Positions 1-11,236 of a stretch of DNA of 64,000 bases are shown here, in pieces. The DNA is from Cytidiella melzeri. Its lineage: Eukaryota > Basidiomycota > Agaricomycetes > Polyporales > Irpicaceae. The notes under the pieces were generated by a model. That model made no database searches, was not told the origin of the DNA, and saw nothing but the letters and a program-made list of their open reading frames with translations. The DNA is taken from positions 1 through 64,000 of the forward strand of contig JABYQR010000003.1 in assembly GCA_022592445.1 (NCBI GenBank). The letters run 5' to 3'. Position 1 is the stretch's first letter. The number at the start of each line of letters is the position of its first letter. The position numbers were made by a program, and so were the translations under genes.

Positions 1-139
1 CCTCAGTTTTATCCACTCTGTTGATAAAGGACTACTCAGTATTCTCTTGTACTTCGCTCATCACACCTCTCACACTCTATCTCACTCTATCCCCTCAAGT
101 TAAACAACTTATCTGGTGAGTAGTAACCTTACTGTTACA
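1..139 (+). repeat. LTR-like sequence, 3' part, cut by window edge
   Basis: This stretch is an imperfect reverse complement of positions 622-760, with roughly 85% identity by eye over about 139 bases. Both copies share the blocks TATCCACTCTGTTGA, GACTACTCAGTA, TACTTCGCTCA and CTTACTGTTACA. The copy ends in ...GTTACA at 139, the same end as the right-hand copy, which itself has TG...CA ends. I read it as the last part of an LTR in forward orientation whose 5' part lies left of the window. A terminal inverted repeat of a foldback element is the alternative. No coding sequence is present. Confidence 0.6.
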
Positions 140-621
140 CCGGCGTCTGCCTGGACTCTCTCTCCAGGTCCAGTGGTGAAAAGGATCTCTGTCACAGTTC
201 CACCTGTGTGGCAAATGGTTGGCAGATTAGTATTACACTGACCCTAAGTCAGGCCAGAACCAGTTACCTGTCTACGTGCCTAGGCACTCATGGGTTTCCA
301 CCCCTGTTGTCTAGCTCTTATAGTGAGCATCTGACACCAGACTTCACTATCACCTGTGGGGCAGCACACTCTCATCATGCTGGCATAATGCCAACCCCAA
401 CTCTGATCAGCTCTAGGAGCATCGGGTGAGAGGGTGATTTGAGTTGTGCGTATCAAGGCAAAGCCTAGACATGAATACCACTTAGAGCCTATGGTCCAGC
501 TACCTCTATTTCTAGAGGATTTGTAGAGGGGCCCACGCACAGACATAAGACCTAGAAGAAAGGGAAAGAAAACCTCCAGCATGTCCAGAGATGTGAGGGA
601 GTAGGGGCAGTCTTATCCAAA
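140..621. other. Spacer between inverted LTR-like arms, no gene
   Basis: About 480 bases lie between the two inverted copies. I see no reverse transcriptase, integrase or transposase translation in any frame, only short open stretches of about 70-100 codons without family resemblance. It may be the inside of a non-autonomous foldback-like element, or ordinary sequence between two independent LTR insertions. Confidence 0.4.
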
Positions 622-1078
622 TGTAACAGTAAGTTTATTACTCACCAGGTAAATTGATAAACTTGGGGGAGTTGAGTGAGATAGAGAGTAAGATGTGTGG
701 TGAGCGAAGTACTGTGAGGTACTGAGTAGTCCTAGTTCAACAGAGTGGATAAGACTGAGGGGATATGCCCTCAGGAGTGCCTCTATATATACATGAAGGG
801 AAGGACCCCAGGTACTACCTGAAGACCCCTAATCCCTACATGAGTAAGCAAAGTTATCTACCTCACTAAGCATGCCCTATGCCCTAGTGGTGCCACTTCA
901 ATAATAAATCAATAGCAATTGTCCCCATGACCTGACCCCATGACCCAGTCCCAAGGCTAGACTTGTTCTAGCTTGTTCTAAGACAAGGCTAGACTTTTCC
1001 AGAAGGTTCTAAAAACTATGACATCATAGTTCTAGCATGTTCCACAAGGTTCCAGAGAGTTCTATCATGTGATTCACA
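622..1078 (-). mobile_element. Solo LTR-like element (copia/gypsy class unresolved)
   Basis: Read on the minus strand the segment begins TGTGAATC (1078) and ends CTGTTACA (622), that is TG...CA ends. A TATATATA box lies at 784-791, followed on the minus strand by the part shared with positions 1-139, as expected for U3 then R-U5 of an LTR. No target-site duplication is visible next to either end, and no polyprotein flanks it, so it is at best a solo or rearranged LTR. The U3 part holds a periodic array of TTC triplets, annotated separately. Class is uncertain because no primer-binding site can be recognised. Confidence 0.5.
966..1062. promoter_or_regulatory. Heat-shock-element-like TTC array in the LTR-like U3
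   Basis: TTC triplets begin at 966, 976, 997, 1007, 1030, 1040, 1050 and 1060, that is mostly at 10-base spacing. The segment 997-1009 is a perfect three-unit heat-shock element of the form TTCnnGAAnnTTC. The 1030-1062 run has four TTC units exactly 10 bases apart, with degenerate middle triplets (GCA, CAA, GAG) where GAA would sit. This matches the binding grammar of heat-shock factor trimers. Function is inferred from the pattern only. Confidence 0.45.
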
Positions 1079-1637
1079 GATAAGGAAAGGAGTGCATCAG
1101 CACATCAGAGACAGAGAGCACATCAGCGCATTGATTGATAGGCACTGAAATAATGAAATAAGTGCCGGAATAAGCGCCAGATAAGCGCCAGATAAGCACT
1201 TAAGTATTCCCAATAATACCGTTGCCTAGTAAGGCAAGTCTTGTAGAAACATTAAAAATCTGTGACAGAAAGTAGCAGTTGCAGTGGGCACTCGCAGGCA
1301 CAGGCCACCACAGGGCTAGAGGTTTATGTCTCCCTTTCTGTCTCTGCCAAGTATAGGTTGTGGCACTTGGGCAGTGCTTGAACACTACTGCCTTGCTGTC
1401 CAGTCCACACCACTCATCCGAGGACTGTAGAAAACAACCTACAATCGGGGCGGGCACTGGCAGCTGCTTCATGGTTTCAGATTCGGATTGTGGTCTCACA
1501 TGTAACTATTTTACACACAGACCTTTATAAACTTAGATAATTATCAAAAAAAAAAAAAAGTGTGCAAGAGCGCAGCCTATTCTCATGGCATCTACCTTTC
1601 TGGTTTGTGACTTTTGTCTAAGAATGCAATTGAAACT
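1079..1637. other. Gene-free repeat-like stretch
   Basis: Contains short tandem units (the 11-mer ataagcgccag occurs twice in a row near 1174-1196, with related gataagcact next to it), a 14-base A run near 1546-1559, and no convincing coding frame. The end nearest 1637 is presumably the 3' UTR of the minus-strand BFR2 gene. Confidence 0.4.
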
Positions 1638-3327
1638 CTAATTACCAACCAATGAAGCAAATAGCTCGTCAATCTGCTCGTGATGCCATGCCACGTGCGA
1701 CGTGGGTACCGGGACCATGAAGTTTTGCAACTTTTCGTGAATCTGGTAGCGGAGCTTCCTACCTTTACTTGCTCTTGTATCCACTGTCTTCCGTTTGTTT
1801 GCCTTATTTGCCTTCTGCCTGCGTATCCACTCCTGCTTGCCGATTTCACCATCAGTACCATGCGACTCGATTACGTCTCGCAGGAGCTGCTGATAAAAAT
1901 CAGTGTCATCGAATGTGGCAGTCTCTCCAGATTTGTCCGTGTTGTCCTTGTCAGCGCCGACAGTATTGCCTCCAGCTGTCTCGTTCTGATACGCCTGGGT
2001 TCGTGCAACCAGTTTTTGTGGGTCGGATGTCAAGAGGGCATCAATGACATTTACGACGCCTGAATTCGCTGCCATCTTGCCGCTCTCCGTCGTGCTTCTG
2101 AACGACGAGCGACTGGCTGGGAGGAGGACGCTGGGTGCCACGGCCTGGATCTTGGCAGACCACTTCGCCAGGGTTTGCACGAGATGACGATGATAGGCCG
2201 CTTCAAAGGCGGAAGAGTCCACGGAAAGCGTTCGCAATTCAGCTTCGTAGTCACGTTCGTCGGTGTGGGATAGTTTCGCGCGTTTGCGAGGTGGAAGTGA
2301 AATGTCGGGTGTGCCATCCATACGTAATAAGGCCTGTAGGTTTAACGCGTGTAAGCATAGAAGAATCGACCCTGCCAGTTCCACTTGCCTCCTGTAGCAA
2401 GGACATCTCGTTTGATAAAGCCACTGCTTCCTCGAGCATTCGGTGCAACGATGGCCTGACAGATAGGCTGGCCGAGGCCGTGAATACCTGCGACGGCTGA
2501 GAAGCCCGTGAGAAGGCCAACTGACTCATGGAATACTTTCGCACGTACGCAGACTACACCCAACGCGGCGACGCTTTTTTGCAGGCGAATTCGAGCATCG
2601 AGTAATGTGTCCCATAGCGTCTAGTAAATCGATTGAATTGAGTGAATGAGGATCTACTAGATAGACACGCGGCCACTGACGATCTGGCGGACGATTGCTT
2701 TGCCCTTTCTCCGGTCCTGTTCCCGGGTAACACGAAGAGTTGCCGCGAGGCCAGAAATGAGAGAGACTTCTGACGGGTGCATGTCTTCTTCTTCGGCGTC
2801 AATGGAGGTGGGCGCATGTTGAACCGCGTGTCCTCGGGGTTGGACAGTGTCTCCGTCACTTTGCCCTGAGGAGACCTCATCGTCGCTGCGTTGTATACCA
2901 TCTTCGTCACTACTGGTAGAGGAGTCCGGTTCACTGTCGCGCTGTAAATCTACGCGCGAGATGCGTGTGCTGGTGTACTTGGGGTCTCCCAGAATAACAG
3001 TGTTAGTTTGGCGTATGGTGGGAGGTCTACGGGGAGGCAAATGAGTTGATGGCATCGATAGGAAGGAGAGACGATATACACTGACCCAACCTGGAGATAA
3101 TGCTCTGTAGCCGTGGCACTTTTGTCTATGGGAGAATTGATTTCTTCAGGATCTAGGTCTTGTGACCGACTCTCGTGAGCTTGGAGACTGGAGCACGACC
3201 GACGGCAATACGGTACCTGCGGGTGCAGCCTGCGAGAGCAGTGCGATTTGCTGCGCGAGAGAGATGCCTGTGCTGCACGAGTTAGCATAGGCGAGGAGGT
3301 TGACAATGAGGACGTACGGGCACTCAT
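1638..3327 (-). CDS. BFR2: Bfr2/AATF (TRAUB) ribosome-biogenesis protein
   Basis: The family is a nucleolar protein of the small-subunit processome acting in early 40S maturation. A seven-exon model on the minus strand gives an N-terminus reading SLAQQIALLSQAAPADLDPE, then the family-typical EHYLQVG, LGDPKYTSTRISRVDL, an acidic Ser/Asp stretch, and TREQDRRKGKAIVRQI followed by LWDTLLDARIRLQKS. The C-terminal TRAUB domain carries DTRASKGRKLRYQIHEKLQ and FMVPVPTS. Exon 1 is only ten bases (ATG AGT GCC C, 3327-3318), before a GTACGT donor. The other exons begin near 3267, 3158 and 3026, and all phases agree. One intron (2334-2388) uses a GC donor. The gene is divergent from the neighbour starting at 3583. 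Bulk identity is secure; exact exon edges in the centre are inferred. Confidence 0.93.
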
Positions 3328-3582
3328 GAGCGTTGGTGAGAGAACGAAGTACGGCCGAAAGAGGAAGGTGACTTCGGAGGCGGAAAATGATTGAGTCGGG
3401 CAGGAATTTGTTTGGCGCCAGCAGTTGCTTGACCTTCGCCGTGACCTTCGAGGCTCTACCCAGAGTCTCTTCCTCCCCTCCCTCCCTCCTCACTACCAGC
3501 CAGAACGTGGCCTCCCAAGGCTACTACAGTCGCGAAATCCTGGATTTATTCTACACCAACAGATGTTCGTATCCCGCAAACC
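3328..3582. promoter_or_regulatory. Shared divergent promoter, BFR2 / acidic protein
   Basis: The 255 bases between the two divergent start codons must hold both promoters and 5' UTRs. The plus-strand half is pyrimidine-rich (TCCTCCCCTCCCTCCCTCC region near 3470-3490), as often seen ahead of fungal start sites. No clear TATA box was found. Confidence 0.4.
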
Positions 3583-6500
3583 ATGCCCAAGAAGACTTTC
3601 GTGCACAGTGCGTGTCTTTCCCCATCTTATCGTCGTGTGCCTCGTTATTGTCATCTTCATTCTGCACTCTTCGCATGTTTCAAACATTGTATTAGCCACT
3701 CTCGTGTCGATCTTGCTCTCCGTCGTGATGGGTTTCATCTGCCCACGCTGACACCCGTTTTACCTACAGACTCCCGGAACAAGCAGACTTTCTCAATGTC
3801 GCTTCCTCATCCCCGTACCGTAAACGCCACGATGCCGCCAGCATCTTTGCCAGAAGACAACGAGGACGAGGACGACATATGTCCCGTTTGCGAGAGCGAA
3901 TGCACTTGTCGCAACAGAGTAAACCTACTCAGCTCAAGCAGAGGTCTCGCTCTTACTCCCACCTCTACCTCTACTTCCACCACCTATTCTCAGCCGCGGC
4001 AGCAGCCAGATCCACCTACCACTCACCTTCCTTCGCTGAAAATCAAGCTCACCGTTCCTCCCAGTCTCAAGTTCCGCAAAGACAGTGCGGTCGCGTCCCA
4101 CGGCCCAGCACCGCAATCCAGCCAAACATTAGCTCTACCTCATCACGCCCTCGATTTCACGGTCACAAAGCGTCGCGGTCGTCCTCCGAAAGCCGTCGTT
4201 GCCGCTCGCGAAGCTGCCAAAGCTGCACTGCTGGCCAGCCGTTCAACCCCGAGCGACCGTGCCCATGCACCCCCTCTCCGAAGCCCTTTCACATTAGCCT
4301 CAACCCCTGCCGTCGTGCTCAAGAGCAAAAGCCAGCCGCTGAACAAGAAGGTCCTCACGAAACTCAAAGGCAAGAACAAGTCTCGTGGCAAAGGCGTTAC
4401 CGTTCAGTCTACCAGTTCTCTCAGTTCGCTTTCGGACAGCGACAAAGACGTGCAATTTCCAACATTCATGTCCGCTGCGTCGTCGTCTCTTCTAACCAGC
4501 TCGTCGGAGTCGTCGGAGATCGACTCAGACGGCCTTTCCTCATCAGACTTAGATCTCGAGGACGAAGAACGGTTTATACTACAAAAAGATCATGACAAAG
4601 CTCGAGTAAAGAAAGAGACTCTTATGGACGAGTCTTCGCATAAACGCCGAAACGATTTACCGAGCAACCGCTGGGAGATTAAGCCTAGGAAAAAGAGTGT
4701 CGGTGCCGGCGAGTCTGACTCGGAGGGCGATACTGAGGAGTCGAGTGAGGAGGAAGAGGAGGCCGATGACGAGGATGATGGTGAAGTGGACGAAAATGAT
4801 GAGGCAATAGAAGCCGACATAGAAGAGATTGGCGCAGTCGAGGCCAGCGCATACAAGGACATGGATGAAGACGAAGACGACGGCAAGCTAGGCGTGTCTT
4901 TCTCTGGATGGAGTGAGGATGACGAGGAATCTTCATTCGATGCCGAACTGTTCTTCGCAAACCTAGATGATTCTTCAGACTCTGATGCATCTCCTGCAGC
5001 CCTCAACAACCACGACTTTGCTTCGGAGAACGACCAGTTCTCTACAGACGAGGAGGATGCTCTTCTGCCCATGGATGTCGACTCTTCTGCTCACACTCGT
5101 AGGGCTCGTGGCGAGTTCGAGGTCGGGATTGATCTCGACGGTCTGTCGCTCAGCCTCGATGGCAGTCTGCTACCTTCGCCTTTCGGACCCTTCGAGGACA
5201 GCCTGAGCTTCGACTGCTCCACTGAATCTGATGTGGAGATGACTGCCAACGACGATTCCGATTCGAACGACGATTCTGACGAACTTGCCCTTGTGGAAAC
5301 TGACGGTGAGACAACAGAAGACGAGCTCGTGAACTCAGACGGACTGCCCAACTCTCGCGCAATGATGATGTTCCGCTGGCCGGACTCAGTCTCCACTGTC
5401 GACCCTCAGTCAACAATGAGCCCCGGCAGCCTGGCATCCCCACCTCCAGCAACCCCTGCTCACACTTCTCGGACCACTCGTATCGCACTGGCCTCTATGC
5501 CTGCTCAACGTGGCTCACCGGCTCCGACACCTGCTGAGATCTTGGCAGGCAAAATATCGATGGATGATTTAGACCATAACGAGACTTCGAACGACGGTCA
5601 CGCTGATACCTTGAGGTCTAGCAGGAGCTGCTCGAGGCGTTCAGGAGTGCCTATGATGGGGCACTTTGTAACCACGCCTGTGGGCGAGGGTGAGCGCCAC
5701 GCAGTTATCGATGGCAGCGGCTCAATGACTCCGAGTCCTTTCCCTCGCTCTCGGATCCTGCGTGCCAAGCGGAGGAGGACCTCGTCCTTGCATCAGAGCG
5801 CTACAAGTTTAAAAACTGTAAGGCTTTTGACTCTAGCTGTGACGCGGCGATGTCTTACTCTCATTCTGGTGATTACAGGATGCCGAAGGCCGCGTATTCC
5901 GTGCTTCCAGCATCTCATTGCCGCTCGTTTCCGTCAATACGCCCTCTTCGGATGGATTGGGATCGCGTGCATTTACCCGAGACTCGAACGAGCCACTGTC
6001 TACAGATGTGATTGATCTGGACGACGTGCTTGATGCCTCGATGCTAGACTCAGAGCCTGCTTTCGATTCGGACGAGCCTTCACAAGACCCTTGGGCCACC
6101 CCCAAAACCCCTGTAGCAGGTGCAGACATGCACAGTCTTACTCGTTGGGACCGGATTCCCGTGGCTACTTTCCGTCGTACTCGCGAGATACCGCTGCTTG
6201 AAACCACACCAGCCTCCGATAGCGGGATCAGCGGGAGGTTCGCTAGTATCGGCGCATTGAGCAACGACATGCTCGGCACACCTAAGACCAGCGCGAAGAC
6301 GAAGACTTCCCTCAACAAACGCTCGAAGGGCAAGGTGACCACTAATCTACTTGCTATCTCTCCCGTCCTCATGGCAGTCCGAGATGGTGACCGCACGCCA
6401 ACGAATACGCAGCTATCACCATACAATCCTTTCCACGAGCAGCAGCAGCAGCAGCAGCACGATCCTCTCCATCAACAAAAGTCCCGCCGCAATCAACACA

Positions 6501-6682
6501 ACGAAAAGGCGATGTTGAAAAAGAAAAAGATGGGCAAATACGCGGCGAACTCGCCCAGTCGACCGGCACAACGCCACCATCGCACGCATTTCCCGAACAT
6601 GAAAACTCGAGGTAGCGGCTCGATGCAGCGCACGCAGTTTTTTGCTTCCAACTCTTCTCATGTTCCGCACCTCAATTTGTAA
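3583..6682 (+). CDS. Acidic, low-complexity nuclear-type protein with AT-hook-like motif
   Basis: I do not recognise the family. A three-exon model (3583-3607, 3770-5818, 5880-6682) gives about 955 residues. Near the N-terminus is a Cys cluster, DDICPVCESECTCRN, that could bind zinc. It is followed by LKIKLTVPP and a basic KRRGRPPKAVVAAREAAKA segment with the RGRPP core of an AT-hook. The centre is strongly acidic with long runs of Glu, Asp and Ser. After the second intron comes DAEGRVFRASSISLPLVS, then a Gln run (6440-6461) and a Lys-rich tail. This composition suggests a chromatin-associated or transcription-related protein, which is inference only. The first intron is 162 bases, a multiple of three and without stop, so retention would simply lengthen the N-terminus by 54 residues. 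Confidence 0.75.
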
Positions 6683-7321
6683 AGGGTGCTCTTCGTATCG
6701 CTGGGGTACAATCTTTTATATCGTTCTCTTTATCGCATTCATCCAATGACCCTCATCACTCAAGCTGTCATCCCGTAGTCTCATGTTGGCCTGAACTGTC
6801 TTTTTTGCAATCTGCATACTCACGCTGCCTCCTATTATTGTGGTCCCAGTGTTTCTATAAAGTCCAGCACGACTCCTCCCTCCGTAATTATCCAACATCA
6901 CCTCCTGCTGCTCATTGCCTCGAATGCCTGTATATCGCTCTCCCTCCCCATATTCCCTTTCATTGTCGATGTCTATGCTGTACTCACTGTTGACGACTTT
7001 TTGATGAAATAAAATGATTACTCAAGGACCATGTTTGATTGAAATGCCATATTATTGATACTTGTGCACCTGGAGCACGGGCGCCTAAGGAGTGAGAGCA
7101 GGTTTAGCCGTTCATCGCAGCGACACAGCCTACTGGGCATCCACGACTACCAGGTGCAGGACAGCTCTCTCGCTTGCACAGTGCGCCTCACACAGACATC
7201 GTTGGCTATTGTGACTTTGCTTCACATCGTTGCACGCCTCAAGCAGGGTGTGCTTGACGTGCAATCAGGCTGCGGACTCGATATTCAAGTTGTAACCATC
7301 GCTCACTGAAGCAACCCTGAA
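6683..7321. other. Intergenic, 3' UTR and promoter
   Basis: Between the stop of the acidic protein and the sorting nexin start. It holds a T-rich 3' flank and an AATAAA-like signal (gaaataaaatg near 7004-7016). Short open frames have no recognisable features. Confidence 0.5.
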
Positions 7322-9476
7322 ATGGAGAACTTTGAAGACGAGAACCCATTCGAAAATGAAGGAATACAGTCTACTCCGTCGTCGGCCTCTAGAGTATACC
7401 TGTCTGAGCCTTCTGAACCACCGACACCGTCCTCCCCACCCTCGTCGTCCAATCGGCCGCATTTCCCGTCTGCTGGGTCGCACAGGCTGCCGCAGGCGTA
7501 CAAGAATGACTACTGCTGTATGAGAGACCAGTGGCTGCATTCGGGAGATGATATGGAGATTCTGGTACGAGTGACTGTCCACTCGACTTCGCACAGAGTG
7601 ACCAATGGCATGACGGATTCACGCACAGATTACAGATGCACAGAAGACGTCTGTCAATTCCACCTCACCATACATTACATATGTTATAAGGTCTGGGGTG
7701 AGTGCTTCCTTTTGCCTATTCTGACACTTGTGTGACTGACCACAGGTGAGCAGGACGCCTCAGCACACCACCGATACTCCGAGTTCGAGTCGTTACGGCT
7801 GAATCTGTCAAAGCTCTACCCTACGCTCATTGTACCACCTATTCCTTCCAAGCAGACGATTGGCGACTATGCTATCAAGCAAGCAAAGGCGAAGGAAGAC
7901 GCGGCAATGATTGCTCGGCGGAAGCGGATGCTCCAGACGTTCTTGAATCGGATTGCTCGACATCCGATACTTTCGAACGAACACATCTTCCATCGTTTCC
8001 TCGACGGAGAGGTTTCATGGGTCAGTCAATGACATCCTTGCTTATGCTCTTGTGATTCTCGCTCACTGCGCTACATATGGTTCACCAGGCAGAAATTCTA
8101 CATGCTCCCCCGATCTCCCTGCTCCCCAAAAACATTTTGAGAGCACCTTCACATAATCCTACGGATACTACAAGTGCGGCCGCTTACGCTGCTTTGCCAG
8201 CTCCTTCGGCTTCGCACCCGCTGCGACGTCCAGATCAGCGGTTTCTGGACTCGGAAGTGTTCACGCACAAGTTTGCAGCGCATTTGAGTGGACCTTTAGA
8301 GAAGGTCACGCGAAGAACTATGAAGCGGTGGTCTGGTAAGATATCAAATGTCGTGTGACAACCTTCGTTGCTCACGAAGTTCCAGACTATGCACAGGATC
8401 ATGCTGAGCTAGGCGCGGCTCTCAATGGTTTCAGCTTGAATGAATCAGGGCAATTATCCACTGCAATTGAGAAGACAGGGCAGGCAGTAGATGCGACATA
8501 CATGTCGACAACACTGCTCGTACGTGTGTTTCATCCTCAATGGAAGACACTGTTGCTTAATGTGCGCATACGTGCAGCTCCAGGAGCTTGAACAGAACTG
8601 GGCAGAACCGCTGAGCGAGTATAGCCAGTTCGCGTCCATCATCAAGAAATTACTGGCTTACCGCCACCAGAAGCATGCACAATACGAGCTGACTCAGGAG
8701 ACTTTGGAGGCCAAGCGTGAGCAGCTGGAGGAACTTGAGAAGAGCGAGCGGGAAGCTCGAAGGCTGGAGGAGGCTCTTGGGCGAGGGCGTGGTGGGTCAC
8801 CACAAGACCCGCAGTCTTTGTCAGAAGCACATGCGCAGGACTTAACGGAGGATGGCGAGGAGTCAGAGCCCCCACGGCTTGCCGATGAGCAGTCGGCATA
8901 CCTTCCTCCTCATCCTGGCCCGAATCCCGCTCGGCGTCGTGTGCCCGGCATGGGCTTTATAAGTGCACTTACTTACACGCTACATGGCATGATGGACGTA
9001 GATCCTGAGACTGCGCGTAGGAATGCAATCAGCAAGACGCGTGAGACTATTTCGCAGGTGAATGAGGGCATCCCGTCATGCTATATACTCCATGCTAATT
9101 ATGGCGAAAGCTTGAGGATGCTTTGCACCTGTCGGCCCAGGACCTGAAGTATTCAAGCTCCACCATTCAGGCGGACTTGGACCGCTTTCAAAGACAAAAG
9201 GTGGCAGATCTTCGGGAAATGGCTATCAGCATGGCACGAAGCCATCGTGACTGGTGCAAGAAGGTTTGTCTCTGCTGTCGTGGTGCCCGTATTTGTTGCG
9301 ATTGAAGCTCTTCTACGCAGAATCTTGAGGCTTGGGAAGAAGCAAAGAAAGAGATTGCAGAAATACCTGACCACCCGAACAAGACACCAGAGGACGCGAT
9401 AGCTGGTCCCAATCCTCCATCCGCCACTGCCATCAACGGCAGAAGAGATTCGACGGCTACGGTCAACGGCCGATGA
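7322..9476 (+). CDS. SNX41: Sorting nexin, Snx41/Atg20 family (PX-BAR)
   Basis: The PX domain binds phosphatidylinositol 3-phosphate, and the C-terminal BAR-like region dimerises on membranes. In yeast this family acts with Snx4 in endosome-to-Golgi retrieval and selective autophagy. The start MENFEDENPFENEG and the hallmark YCCMRDQWLHSGDDMEIL are in the first exon. Spliced exons then give ITDAQKTSVNSTSPYITYVI, HHRYSEFESLRLNLSKLYP and the lipid-loop IPSKQTIGDYAIKQAK. Later exons carry ILHAPPISLLPKN, an acidic/coiled-coil region around LEAKREQLEELEKSEREARR, and the BAR part FISALTYTLHGMMDVDPE. The last exon ends at TGA 9474-9476. At least seven introns are seen. Fungal Snx41 and Atg20 homologues are hard to separate by eye. 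Confidence 0.9.
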
Positions 9477-9667
9477 GATTATAGCACTCTATGATACACT
9501 TGTTCGAGATCGACGAGTCGAACTTTAGCTACTCATATGTGCTTGACATGGACAGTTGACATAACGTGCATTGCAGTATTTTATCTTGGAATTACAAACA
9601 AAGCGGCGATCGGTAAACGTAACTGCAGTTCCGATTGCACGCGTCTTGCTCTCTTCTTCACTACGGC

Positions 9668-10932
9668 ATGGACCCGCACCAAGTAGTTGTTGACGGTAAA
9701 ACTCCTACTGACAGCTGGCGTGAAGATTCGACGAGGGTATTGTCATTGACAAGTGGAACGAGCACAACTGCTCTCACGGAAAGCCTTGGCCTTGGCTGTC
9801 AAATCGTCTTGATTCTTGTCGGTCTCGTGGGGTAAGTTGTACCGTCGAGGTTGACGTAGAGACTGACAACGCCCGTTGGGCGGACTCTCTCACAGGTCTG
9901 GCAAGGTTTGGACCAAGAACTTCTTCATCATTCAGCGAGCATTAGGAGCTGATGAATGTGACTGTGTTGGCTTGCGCAGTCAACATTTGCGCAAGCATTG
10001 CAGGAACACTACCCTCATTTCCAGCGTTGTAATCAGGACGAATTGGGAGACAGGCGTGCTGTGGAAAACCTGGCCAGACGGTCATTGCAAGAAGGGCTCT
10101 CAGTTTGCATTGATCGGACGAATTTCGACGCAAAGTAAGCGACTCCACGCCGTCTAATCTCTTCGCTGACTGTATGGAATTGCTGTTTGTCTCAGACAGA
10201 GAGCGACATGGATATCGATGGCGCGAGAGAGACCGGGGAGTGAAGCATGGGTTCTTGTTTTCGCAACTCCGTTCCAGGTCAGTGAAAATTCAGGCTCTCG
10301 GTGCGGAATACTGCTCTGATCATTCGTTGGTCTTTGACAGCTGTGCGAAGAACGTTTGTTCATCAGTGAGTTCTTGTAGCTCTGCATGCATAAACCGTTG
10401 AGCGAATGTCTGCTCGGCAGGGCGAAACCATCCGACGATTACATCACCTGAGCAGGCCCTCGATGTTCTGCGACGATTCAGGTCTCAATATCAGATTCCA
10501 CAACAGCATGAAGGATATGACCGAAAGATGAATCTGGAAATCGTTGACCAGCATGTGAACTACACTTCAGATGATATACGGGCTATCCTACAACGTCTGC
10601 AGGTGTCACCCAAGATAGCTCAGTCTGTGCGGTCAGATCAACCAGATTACAACTCGTACCGTAACCAGTCAATTTATTCAACCCAACGGGACTCATCAAG
10701 CCATCTCGGGTTCAGAGATTACCGTGCGTCGTCAAACCATCCTGGCTTCACTGGCTATCGTGCCGGTACAAATTACCGTGGGCAGTCTTCTACTCGTGGT
10801 TATGGGCGCGGTGACAGTTTTACTCCGTACCAAACTCAGTATCATCGTGGCAGGGGAAGCTTCAATTCTCGGGACGCGTATAGCCATCGGACGACCGGGG
10901 GTAGTATGACGAGATGGGACGAAAGTCAATAA
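9668..10932 (+). CDS. P-loop kinase of polynucleotide-kinase type
   Basis: Splicing joins LILVGLVG to SGKSTFAQALQEHYPHFQ, giving a Walker A motif GLVGSGKS. CNQDELGDRRAVENLARRSL and VCIDRTNFDA follow; the last matches the Walker-B/substrate region of PNKP-like and related AAA_33 kinases. Further on is RNHPTITSPEQALDVLRRF, also typical. The C-terminal 100 residues are rich in Tyr, Ser, Gly and Arg (GYRAGTNYRGQ, GYGRGD), an RNA-binding-like low-complexity tail. The family phosphorylates 5'-OH ends of nucleic acid, but no phosphatase domain is visible here, so DNA versus RNA substrate is open. Six exons; the start at 9668 is provisional because in-frame upstream sequence is also open. Confidence 0.78.
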
Positions 10933-11236
10933 CCAAAGAAGCCCGGATCCTGAGCATGTAGGTGTAAGCGGTAGTCTCATGGATGTTTCGTTTTAATGCT
11001 GTGGGTTGATCAGGGAACAACAATTGTTGAATGACAGCGCAATCTCGACGCAGCCCTACCCCGGTAGACGATGACGAGATGTGTCGCACTGAACACTGTA
11101 GATGAACACTACGCATTTGTCATAGGTTATCTCAGGTGTCATTGGAAACAATAGGCGAGAATCGAAGGATATATGAGTGACAACTGATACGCACGGAGTT
11201 CGCAGCTCGTGCGACGTGAGCGGAACGAAGACAATT
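10933..11236. other. Convergent intergenic region
   Basis: Lies between the 3' ends of the kinase-like gene and the TPR gene. No gene-like frame found; presumably overlapping 3' UTRs and terminators. Confidence 0.5.

Noticed and set aside
3590..3760. N-terminal 54 residues of the unspliced acidic-protein frame as definite coding sequence
   Set aside because: A GTGCGT donor and CTACAG acceptor flank it in phase, so I treat it as an intron that could be retained.
4590..5490. Long Ser-rich minus-strand frames opposite the acidic protein
   Set aside because: They are mirror translations of Glu/Asp/Ser codon repeats on the plus strand.
6438..6462. CAG repeat as a microsatellite of note
   Set aside because: It encodes a short Gln run of ordinary length within a coding exon.
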